From: Betaproteobacteria bacterium
Lineage (GTDB): Bacteria; Pseudomonadota; Gammaproteobacteria; Burkholderiales; SG8-41
NCBI GenBank assembly: GCA_016177355.1
Contig: JACOVL010000070.1
Coordinates: forward strand, 1 to 17,740
Length of the DNA: 17,740 nt
Direction of reading: 5' to 3'
Positions 8,315 to 14,501 of this stretch are shown in pieces. Numbering within the stretch: the stretch's first letter is position 1; every line of letters begins with the position of its first letter. The notes beneath the pieces were generated by a model. The model did not search any database. It was not told the DNA's origin and saw only the letters and a list, made by a program, of their open reading frames with translations. The position numbers were made by a program, and so were the translations under genes.

Positions 8315-8656
8315 TTAACGGTCTTCCGGTTCCCGCAGTCCGGTCACCGACACGTCGGCCGGGAGCCCTTCCCGGAAACCGGGTTGATCCCTCTCCAGCG
8401 CGACGGGAGGCTTGGCGCCCTTCTTCGGGCGGCCGGGCCGGTGCGTGACGTAGAAAATCTTGAGCGGAGGAACGACCGGCGGTTTTTCCAGGAACCGGCA
8501 GTCGGATTCCGACGGCACGCTCACCATGGCGCCGATCCGCGTCTTGTCGAGATACACGGTGTAGCGCAGCATGTGCGCCGAGTGCGGCATGGGCTGCGCG
8601 ATCACCTCGTACTTCCCGACCATGAACTGCCTGCGCTCCGCGATGGGGATGCTCAT
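8315..8656 (-). CDS. Small protein of unknown function upstream of Sec-peroxiredoxin
   Basis: A 113-residue protein that I do not recognise. It has no signal peptide and no membrane segment. The first 70 residues look folded (MVGKYEVIAQPMPHSAHMLR, then YTVYLDKTRIGAMVSVPS), with alternating hydrophobic positions suggesting beta strands; the tail is Pro/Arg/Lys-rich. Its ATG overlaps the stop of the preceding small gene in an ATGA arrangement, and its TAA lies 14 nt before the peroxiredoxin start, so all three are probably one transcript. Confidence 0.65.
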   Translation of the reverse strand: MSIPIAERRQFMVGKYEVIAQPMPHSAHMLRYTVYLDKTRIGAMVSVPSESDCRFLEKPPVVPPLKIFYVTHRPGRPKKGAKPPVALERDQPGFREGLPADVSVTGLREPEDR

Positions 8657-8868
8657 GCGGCCCCGCCCGGCGCCGGCGCCTTCTTTTTGCGCGGCTGGCG
8701 GGCGATGCCCCTCGGCCGCTCGCCGAGCACCGCATCGCATAGCCCCATGATTTCCGGATCGTTGAGCCGCTCCGCATTAGCGCGCAGCTGCCGCACGTCG
8801 AGCGTGGTCAACGCGGTGATTTTTTCCCTGGTCCAGTCCACCGACCGGCCCGGTCTCGTGATGCTCAT
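8653..8868 (-). CDS. Small protein of unknown function, first gene of the Sec-peroxiredoxin operon
   Basis: A 71-residue protein starting at ATG 8868, with GAGGG a few bases upstream. An upstream in-frame start at 8973 is less likely because it would run through the terminator hairpin. The middle (LTTLDVRQLRANAERLNDPE) is predicted helical and reads like a short conserved domain; the end is a basic, Pro/Ala-rich tail (RKKKAPAPGG). No family is recognised. Its stop overlaps the next start by 4 bases. Confidence 0.6.
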   Translation of the reverse strand: MSITRPGRSVDWTREKITALTTLDVRQLRANAERLNDPEIMGLCDAVLGERPRGIARQPRKKKAPAPGGAA

Positions 8869-8943
8869 GGCTGATCCCTCTTTCCCGGTTGCTGCGGCTC
8901 CAATCGTGCCCCGCGCGGGCCCAGGTTCTTCAATGCAAGCAAA

Positions 8944-8965
8944 AAAGCCCGCTGTGCCGGGCTTT
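8944..8965 (-). terminator. Intrinsic terminator-like hairpin in the leader of the peroxiredoxin operon
   Basis: Arms AAAGCCCG and CGGGCTTT (8 bp) surround a 6-nt loop. Read on the minus strand the hairpin ends in a run of six T; read on the plus strand the run is only TTTCT. No complete minus-strand gene lies directly upstream of it, so it either stops stray antisense transcription or acts as an attenuator 76 nt before the first gene of the operon. Confidence 0.65.
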
Positions 8966-9040
8966 CTCACCACCCTTTATACCACAAAAACCCCCTTGAT
9001 TCCCAAAGATTTACCTCGCGACGCTTTGCTGCGTCCAGGT

Positions 9041-9054
9041 TTGACCTTAATCAA
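9041..9054 (+). promoter_or_regulatory. FNR/ANR-type binding site
   Basis: TTGACCTTAATCAA matches the FNR/ANR consensus TTGAT-N4-ATCAA at nine of ten defined bases. A -10-like TAGATT lies at 9076-9081, which would put the start site near 9088 and the box centre at about -41, the class II activator position. The next gene, 9113-9298, is the likely target, activated at low oxygen. Confidence 0.65.
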
Positions 9055-9112
9055 GGTGGCCGGCGCGCGTGGGCGTAGATTGAATAGCGCTCAACCTCAA
9101 GAGGAGGGCGTG

Positions 9113-9298
9113 ATGAGCGTAATGACTGCGCTGGTCCTCGCAGCCATGTTTGCCACCATCGGTTCGCTGGTAGCCGGTATCACCTCGATGGCCACCGACA
9201 GTGAAGTGGGCCATCTGAGAAGCGAGCAATGGATGGGCAGGCGGGTAGGGTTCCAGGCGCTGACGCTGCTGCTGATCGTGCTTGCGCTGCTGATCTAG
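9113..9298 (+). CDS. Small two-helix membrane protein, HIG1-domain-like
   Basis: A 61-residue protein with two hydrophobic helices (about residues 3-25 and 46-61) joined by a polar loop that ends HLRSEQWMGRRVGFQAL. The loop followed by an Arg-rich entry into helix 2 resembles the hypoxia-induced-gene-1 (HIG1) domain of small inner-membrane proteins associated with respiratory oxidases. The ATG at 9113 is preceded by GAGGAGGG at 9101-9108. The FNR-like box upstream fits a role in respiration under low oxygen. The family assignment is by pattern only. Confidence 0.7.
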   Translation: MSVMTALVLAAMFATIGSLVAGITSMATDSEVGHLRSEQWMGRRVGFQALTLLLIVLALLI

Positions 9299-9350
9299 CC
9301 GCGCTTCAGGCAGGACGGATCGGCAAGACGGTTGCCCGTGGTTATCGTAC

Positions 9351-9396
9351 GGGTGACGGTGTGGTGCGGTTTTTCGTCACCATTATCTCGTCACCC
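9351..9396. repeat. CGTCACC repeat cluster
   Basis: GGGTGACG at 9351-9358 is the exact reverse complement of CGTCACCC at 9389-9396, and a further CGTCACC lies at 9375-9381. The inner pair can form a 7-bp hairpin with a 16-nt loop. The last copy overlaps the stop codon of the hydrolase remnant. It could be an operator or a decayed structure; no T-tract follows. Confidence 0.4.
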
Positions 9397-9474
9397 TTTC
9401 AGCTGTTCCTTGAAGAAGGCGAGCGTGCGCGACCACGACTCATCCCTATACGTAATCAGCGCGTCCCTGGCGAA
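9391..9474 (-). pseudogene. Remnant of a dienelactone-hydrolase-like C-terminus
   Basis: The minus-strand frame ending at the TGA 9391-9393 reads FARDALITYRDESWSRTLAF followed by FKEQLKG. This resembles the last 25-30 residues of dienelactone hydrolases, which typically end in a Y...AW.RTLAFF..HL helix. No catalytic Ser, Cys, Asp or His region can be found upstream in any frame, so only the tail survives. Identification from such a short stretch is tentative. Confidence 0.45.
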
Positions 9475-9492
9475 CGATGCGATAATACGGCC

Positions 9493-9786
9493 ATGAACGA
9501 CTCGCAGCCGGTTTCCCCGCGTGCCCGCCTGCAAGCGCTGCGGGCGATTCCAGAAAGACAGCGGACCGATGCCGAATGGGATGAGTTGAATGAGCTGGAG
9601 ATTGCGCTGGCCGCCGGAAACCGGCAGGGAGCTCCGCAGCAGGGCGGCCGGGGAAACGCCCCTCCACCCGGCGGTCAGCCGAGCAGGCCCGGCGGCGGCG
9701 GGCAACAACAGCAGCAACAACACGGTAAGAGGCAGGGCAGGAAGTTCCACCACCACTACAGGCCACCCAAGCGCAACGCCCCGTGA
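9493..9786 (+). CDS. Small Gln/Gly/Pro-rich protein of unknown function
   Basis: A 97-residue protein. Residues 1-45 look helical and ordered (ARLQALRAIPERQRTDAEWD); from about 46 on it is low complexity, rich in Gly, Gln, Pro, Arg and finally His (a run of six Gln at about 72-77, a basic end with HHHYRPPK). Such a basic disordered tail suggests nucleic-acid or ribosome contact, but this is inference. The ATG at 9493 has no clear Shine-Dalgarno. Its end overlaps the end of the convergent lyase-like gene by about 30 bases. Confidence 0.55.
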   Translation: MNDSQPVSPRARLQALRAIPERQRTDAEWDELNELEIALAAGNRQGAPQQGGRGNAPPPGGQPSRPGGGGQQQQQQHGKRQGRKFHHHYRPPKRNAP

Positions 9787-11276
9787 GCGCGCGCCAGCGC
9801 GGCGAAGGCCCGGTCGAGCGCCGCTTGGGCGCGCGCAAGATGGTCGCCGCGGGCCTTCAGCCACGCGAACTCCGCGGTCACCTTGTCGCGCTCGCCGGAC
9901 AACATGCGGTTCACCTCGGCGGGCTGCGGCCCGCCGGTACCCTTGCGGCCGAACACCATGTATTCCGCGCTGATCGCTTCTGCGAAGCCGGTTTCGCTCA
10001 GCGGAAAGGCCTGCTCCGTCTGCGCCTCGTAAATGCGGGCGGCCTCCGCGTACGGGATTTCCTGCAGCTTGAGGCCGCGCCCGCGGCCGTAGTCGGTCAG
10101 CTTCGACGCGAAATGGTGGCCGACGCGAAACGGAACGTCGGCCCGTTGCGAGAGCGCATCGGCGATTTCGGTCGTCGTCGAGTAATCCGCTTTCACTTCC
10201 TCCAGTGCGCGCGCCTCGTTCACTACAATTCCTTCCACGACCTGCTGGAACAGCTTGAAGACCTGCAGCGGCCTCGCGCACGGGACGGGATCGTAGCTGC
10301 GGTAGTCGAACATGCCGGTGCGATTGTTGTGGGCGATGAGGAACACGGTCTGCATCTCGCCGAGCATGATGCTCGCCTGGGCCCGCAACTGTTCGAGCGC
10401 CGCGGGATTGCGCTTCTGGGGCATGATGCTGCTGACACCCGTGAGCTCGCCCGTTGCCAGCGTGAACCACGGCACGGGCCCGGCATACTGCGCATGGATG
10501 TCCTGCGCGAACTGCCCGAGCTGGATGGCGGCGATCGCCAGCGCGCCCGCGACTTCGAGGCTGCTGTCCACGGGCGCGAGATGGTTCGCGTCGTAGGCGT
10601 TCTCGACGAGCCCCTCGAAGCCCAGCAGCACGGCGAGGCGCTCCCGGTCGAGCGGGAAGCTCGACGTGGCCAGCGCGGCGGCGCCCAGGGGACTGCGGTT
10701 GATCCGCCCGTACGCCTGCTGCAATCGCTCGGCCTGGCGGCCCACCGCCGCCGCCAGCGCGAGCAGGTAATGCGCGAACGTCGTGGGCTGCGCCTGCACG
10801 CCGTGCGTATAGGCGGGAATGATGGTTTCCGTGTGCCGGCCCGCCACGGCGAGCAGCTTGTCGCGGGCGGTCGCCAGCGCTTCAAGCTCCCTCAACAGCC
10901 CGTCACGCAGGTTCATGCGCGCGATGGCCGACGCGATGTCCTGCCGGCTTCTCCCGGTGTGCAGCCGCGAGGCATCCGGACCCACGACCGCGGCGAGCCT
11001 CGGCTCGTAGTCCAGGTAGTCGGCGGAACGCCGCGCGGGTGACTCGCGCTCCTGCGCGATCACTTGCGCAATCCCCCTCGCGATCGAGCCTGCGACCGGA
11101 TGGGGGACGATCCCGGCCCCGTCCAGCATGACGATGGATGCCTTGTTGATCTGGTCGAGGAATTCGACCGAGCGCCCGCCGCCGCGGAAGACATCGTTGA
11201 TATCCATGGCGCCGGTCTGCGCCGCTGCAGGCGCCGCGCCGGAGACCTGCGAATTCCGGGGAGTAGGGTCGCCCAT
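9756..11276 (-). CDS. Argininosuccinate lyase-like protein (fumarase/aspartase superfamily)
   Basis: A 506-residue member of the aspartase/fumarase superfamily, closest in pattern to argininosuccinate lyase. The three signature regions are present: LHTGRSRQD at 105-113, the THGVQAQPTTFAHYLLA helix around 158-174 (catalytic His159) and the mobile loop GVSSIMPQKRNP at 280-291 with the catalytic serine. A non-standard N-terminus and changes in usually fixed positions (GRSRQD for GRSRND) suggest a paralogue acting on another substrate rather than housekeeping ArgH. The ATG at 11276 has GAGAGG 8 nt upstream; the frame is open further upstream with family-like residues but no better start. It is divergent from the OsmC selenoprotein gene. 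It would cleave a C-N bond releasing fumarate or a related acid. Confidence 0.82.
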   Translation of the reverse strand: MGDPTPRNSQVSGAAPAAAQTGAMDINDVFRGGGRSVEFLDQINKASIVMLDGAGIVPHPVAGSIARGIAQVIAQERESPARRSADYLDYEPRLAAVVGPDASRLHTGRSRQDIASAIARMNLRDGLLRELEALATARDKLLAVAGRHTETIIPAYTHGVQAQPTTFAHYLLALAAAVGRQAERLQQAYGRINRSPLGAAALATSSFPLDRERLAVLLGFEGLVENAYDANHLAPVDSSLEVAGALAIAAIQLGQFAQDIHAQYAGPVPWFTLATGELTGVSSIMPQKRNPAALEQLRAQASIMLGEMQTVFLIAHNNRTGMFDYRSYDPVPCARPLQVFKLFQQVVEGIVVNEARALEEVKADYSTTTEIADALSQRADVPFRVGHHFASKLTDYGRGRGLKLQEIPYAEAARIYEAQTEQAFPLSETGFAEAISAEYMVFGRKGTGGPQPAEVNRMLSGERDKVTAEFAWLKARGDHLARAQAALDRAFAALARAHGALRLGGL

Positions 11277-11380
11277 CGGATATTTCCTCTCGAAATCCTC
11301 GTACGTCCGCTCAGTGATCCGGGCGCCGGCGGTTGGGTAGGGTGGCGTCCCGGACGGCGATAACGTTACAATGCCCCGTT

Positions 11381-11386
11381 TATACT
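11381..11386 (+). promoter_or_regulatory. Possible -10 element of the OsmC selenoprotein gene
   Basis: TATACT matches the sigma70 -10 consensus at five of six positions, 49 nt before the ATG at 11435. No good -35 is found at 17 bp; a palindrome TAACGTTA at 11361-11368 covers that place and might be an activator or repressor site. Confidence 0.4.
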
Positions 11387-11434
11387 GTTTCTTGCAACCG
11401 GCGGCGGCGCGCCGCCACACACGGAGGAAGCACG

Positions 11435-11995
11435 ATGGAAAAACCCCTGGGCAACGAAGATCTGTCCGCAAAGCCCGGCGAGCGGGTGATCGACAAGCCA
11501 GAACTCCCCGCGGCCGGCATCACCAACGAGAACGAGGCGTTCACGGAGGTCGTCGCCGGCGAGCTGCAGCTCAAGCGCGGCACCGTCGGCAAGTTCGAAG
11601 TGTTCTGCGACGAGCCCGCGCGCATCGGCGGCACGGACAAATATCCGTCGCCGATGGGTTACCTCGCGATGGCGATCGGCTTCTGACTGCTCACCCAGGT
11701 TGCGCGGTACGCGCACATGATGAAGATGAAGGTGAGCGGCGCGAATTGCCGCGTCGTCCTGCGCAAGCATCTCGGCGGCTCGGTGCTGAAGGGCACGGTG
11801 TTCAACCGCTGGGAGGGCGTCAGCACCTATCTCAAGGTCGAGAGCGGCGAGCCCGCGGACAGGCTCGCGCACCTGATCAAGAACGCCAAGGCCGGGTGCT
11901 TCGCCGAGGGCCTGATCACGCAGCAGGTGCCGCTGCACAGCCACATCGAGGTGAACGGCAAGCCGTTTCACCTCGAGGGCGTCGCGGGAAAATAA
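11435..11995 (+). CDS. Selenocysteine-containing OsmC-family protein (in-frame UGA = Sec84)
   Basis: A 186-residue OsmC/Ohr-superfamily protein read through one TGA at 11684-11686. The start ATG 11435 follows a strong GGAGGAAG (11423-11430). The first part ends SPMGYLAMAIGF; the frame then resumes LLTQVARYAHMMKMKVSG. The TGA is in the start of the long central helix where OsmC proteins keep their first, peroxide-reactive cysteine. The second cysteine is present as Cys155 in NAKAGCFAEGLI, 71 residues later, close to the usual 60-70 spacing, so a Sec-Cys pair would replace the Cys-Cys pair. OsmC/Ohr enzymes reduce organic hydroperoxides with dihydrolipoyl or other thiols in the cytosol. The C-terminal half is intact to TAA. 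Two separate genes are excluded because neither half holds a full OsmC fold. Confidence 0.88.
11701..11715 (+). promoter_or_regulatory. Candidate bacterial SECIS element of the OsmC gene
   Basis: TGCGCGGTACGCGCA forms a perfect 5-bp stem (UGCGC with GCGCA), starting 14 nt after the UGA, with loop GGUAC, or 6 bp with loop GUA. A GGU apical loop starting 19 nt downstream of the UGA is very like the fdhF-type SECIS bound by SelB. It is the strongest of the three candidates. Confidence 0.7.
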
Positions 11996-11998
11996 GGG

Positions 11999-12015
11999 AT
12001 GGGGGATGACCCCAT
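11999..12015. repeat. Small palindrome ATGGGG-N5-CCCCAT after the OsmC gene
   Basis: Six-bp inverted arms with a 5-nt spacer lie a few bases after the OsmC stop. There is no T-tract. It may weakly separate the OsmC and Bug transcripts. The ATG inside it (12006) is in frame with the Bug gene but is a poor start. Confidence 0.4.
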
Positions 12016-12038
12016 TCATTGTATCGGGGGGGTGCGAT

Positions 12039-13013
12039 ATGAAGCGAACGGGACGGGGGGTGCTGCTGTGCGCGTTGATCGCGACGCCGGTGCCGGCGGC
12101 GCTGGCGCAGCCGGCGAAGTATCCCGAGCGGCCGATCCGGCTGATCTCGCCGTTTCCGCCGGGCGGCACGGTGGACGTGAATGCGCGAATCCTGGCGCCG
12201 GCGGTATCGAAGTCGCTCGGCCAGCAGGTCGTGGTGGACAACCGCGCCGGCGCTTCCGGCATCATCGGCACGGCGGCGGCGGCGAACGCCGCGCCGGACG
12301 GCTACACGCTGTTGCTCAACACCACGCCGATGGTCACGAACACGCTGATGTACGCCAAGGTGCCGTACAACGTGCTCAGGGACTTCGAGCCGATCTCGAT
12401 CCTGTCCACGACGCCCTCGATGCTGAGCGTGCACCCGTCGGTGCCGGCGCGGTCGGTGCGGGAGCTCTTGCAGCTCGCGAAAGCGCGCCCCGGGACGCTC
12501 AACTACGCATCCGCGGGCGTCGGCACCAATCCCCACATCGCCGGCGAGCTGCTCAACTACCTCGGCAAGGTGAACATCCAGGCGGTGCAGTTCAAGGGCG
12601 GCGGCCCCGCGCTGGTCGCGGCGATCAGCGGCGAGGTGGGCGTCGCGTTTTCGGGCGTGGCCGGCGCGGTTCAATTCGTGCAATCCGGGCGCCTGCGGGC
12701 GCTCGGCGTGACCAGCCTGAAGCCCGTCGCGGCGCTCCCGGGGGTGCCGTCGATCGCGGAGGCCGGGCTGCCGGGCTACGAGTTCGTCGCCTGGTTCGTG
12801 CTGGCCGCGCCCAAGGGCACGCCGCGCGAGATCATCCTGACGCTCAACGACCACTTCCGCAAGGCGATGAGCTTCCCCGAAACGCTCCGGCGCTTCGAGG
12901 TGGACGGGCTCGATGTCGTGGGCAGCACTCCGGAGCAGGCGGCCGCCACGCTGGCGTCCGAGCTGAAGAAATGGGCGACCGTGATCAAGGAACGCGGCAT
13001 GCGCGCCGACTAG
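12039..13013 (+). CDS. Bug/TctC-family periplasmic binding receptor
   Basis: A 324-residue Bug-family receptor. I chose the ATG at 12039 rather than the in-frame ATG at 12006, because it directly opens a normal signal peptide (MKRTGRGVLLCALIATPVPA, cleavage after ALAQ) and has a G-rich stretch just upstream. The mature protein has YPERPIRLISPFPPGGTVD, VVDNRAGASGIIGTAA, AAPDGYTLLLN and LNYASAGVGTNPHIAGELL in the family order. The ligand is an unknown carboxylate; no TctA or TctB genes are near. It lies 58 nt upstream of the CoA-transferase gene on the same strand, so the bound acid may be one activated by that enzyme. Confidence 0.92.
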   Translation: MKRTGRGVLLCALIATPVPAALAQPAKYPERPIRLISPFPPGGTVDVNARILAPAVSKSLGQQVVVDNRAGASGIIGTAAAANAAPDGYTLLLNTTPMVTNTLMYAKVPYNVLRDFEPISILSTTPSMLSVHPSVPARSVRELLQLAKARPGTLNYASAGVGTNPHIAGELLNYLGKVNIQAVQFKGGGPALVAAISGEVGVAFSGVAGAVQFVQSGRLRALGVTSLKPVAALPGVPSIAEAGLPGYEFVAWFVLAAPKGTPREIILTLNDHFRKAMSFPETLRRFEVDGLDVVGSTPEQAAATLASELKKWATVIKERGMRAD

Positions 13014-13071
13014 CCCGCGTCACTTTGGCCGGTGTGGCAGCCCCGAAAAAAGGCTCCCTCCGGCCGTTCTC

Positions 13072-14466
13072 ATGAACAAGGTATGCGCATCACCGGAGCA
13101 GGCCATCGCGGACATCCGCGACGGGGCGACGATCGCGATCGCCGGCTTCAGCGTGGGACACCGCTTCGCGACCAGCCTGATACTCGCGTTGCGCGACAAG
13201 GGCACGAAGGAGCTGTGCCTCGTTTGCAACTCCCTCGGCGACCCGGGAGCGACGCGCGGCCAGATCCTGGCCGAGAACAGGCAGGTGAAGAAGCTGATCG
13301 CCGCGTTTTCCGTGCGGCCCGGCACGCCCACGGCAAGCGAGGATCAAATCGCCGCCGGGGAGATGGCCGTGGAGCTCGTGCCCCAGGGCATACTCGTCGA
13401 ACGGTGCCGCGCGGGTGGCGCGGGAATAGCGGCGTTCTATTCGCCGACCGGCGTCGGCACCGCCCTCGCCGGGGGCAGGGAAATCCGCGACTTCGACGGC
13501 AAGCCCCACGTCCTCGAACCGGCCATACGCGTGGACTACGCCTTCCTGAGGGGGTACCGCGCCGACCGCCTGGGCAACGTCCAGTTCCGCGGCGGCAGCC
13601 AGAACTTCAATCCCAGCTTCGCCAAAGCGGCCCGTGTCGCGATCGTGGAGGTGGACGAGATCGTGGAGCCCGGCGGCATTCCGCCGGAGCTCGTCAATCT
13701 CCCGGGAATATTCGTGTCGCGCGTCGTGAAAACCACGCAGACCGAAGACGGCAAGGCCTGGCGCCGGCCGGAACGGCGCCCTTCGGACCAGCCGCGCCTC
13801 TACCACGGCAAGCCGGGGTTGACGCGGGCAGGCATCGCGAAACGCGCCGCCGCGCTCGTCAAGGATGGCACCTACGTGAACCTTGGCGTGGGCATTCCAA
13901 CCATGGTTTCAAACTATCTGCGGGATCGCAACGTGATCCTCCATGCCGAGAACGGCATCCTCGGCTACGGCGGGATGGTGACCGGCGAGAACGACATCGA
14001 TCCGGATATCTATAACGCCGCCGGCCAGTTCGTCTCGCTCAAGCCCGGCGCGTCTTTCTTCGACAGCGTCACCTCGTTCGAGATGGCGCGCGGCGGCAGG
14101 ATCGACACCGTGGTCCTCGGCGCGTACGAGGTGGATCAGTCCGGCAGCGTCGCCAACTGGAGCACGGCGGACGCGAAGAGGGGCGGCATCGGCGGGGCGA
14201 TGGATCTCCTCTCGGGGAGCGGCGAGCTGATCATCGTCATGGAGCACTGCGACAGCAGGGGCCGCCCGAAACTGCGGCGCAAATGCACCTATCCCCTGAC
14301 CGGGAAAGGCTGCGTCAACACCGTGGTGACCGACCTGGCGCTGCTGCGCTGGCACGGCGGCCGCTTCGTTCTCGACGAGGTGGCGCCGGGGTTCACGCCG
14401 CGCGAGGTGCTGGAGCTCGCCGAGATGGAGATCGCCGTCGGGCCGGACGTCCGTGCAATGGAGTAA
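13072..14466 (+). CDS. Fused two-subunit 3-oxoacid CoA-transferase-like protein
   Basis: A 464-residue CoA-transferase of family I with the A-type and B-type subunits joined in one chain, as in mitochondrial SCOT. The A half (about 1-245) has the glycine-rich start GATIAIAGFSVGHRF and GYRADRLGNVQFRGGSQNFN at about 161-180. The B half begins at about residue 250 (LTRAGIAKRAAALVKDGTYV), with VGIPTMVSNYL and the active-site Glu293 in HAENGILGYGG, which forms the glutamyl-CoA intermediate. It moves CoA from an acyl-CoA donor to a carboxylic acid; the exact acids cannot be told. No Shine-Dalgarno stands before ATG 13072. It is followed 35 nt later by the UxxC selenoprotein gene. Confidence 0.88.
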   Translation: MNKVCASPEQAIADIRDGATIAIAGFSVGHRFATSLILALRDKGTKELCLVCNSLGDPGATRGQILAENRQVKKLIAAFSVRPGTPTASEDQIAAGEMAVELVPQGILVERCRAGGAGIAAFYSPTGVGTALAGGREIRDFDGKPHVLEPAIRVDYAFLRGYRADRLGNVQFRGGSQNFNPSFAKAARVAIVEVDEIVEPGGIPPELVNLPGIFVSRVVKTTQTEDGKAWRRPERRPSDQPRLYHGKPGLTRAGIAKRAAALVKDGTYVNLGVGIPTMVSNYLRDRNVILHAENGILGYGGMVTGENDIDPDIYNAAGQFVSLKPGASFFDSVTSFEMARGGRIDTVVLGAYEVDQSGSVANWSTADAKRGGIGGAMDLLSGSGELIIVMEHCDSRGRPKLRRKCTYPLTGKGCVNTVVTDLALLRWHGGRFVLDEVAPGFTPREVLELAEMEIAVGPDVRAME

Positions 14467-14501
14467 TCCTGGCGCCGCCGACATCCCAGGGAGGCATCGA
14501 C

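Noticed and set aside
9783..11042. 419-residue plus-strand ORF opposite the lyase-like gene
   Set aside because: Antisense shadow with no recognisable domain and biased composition.
11717..11995. Downstream halves of the three Sec genes as independent genes (starts at 11717, 14790 and minus 8111)
   Set aside because: Each would begin in the middle of a fold, without a ribosome site, and the upstream half would lack a complete domain.
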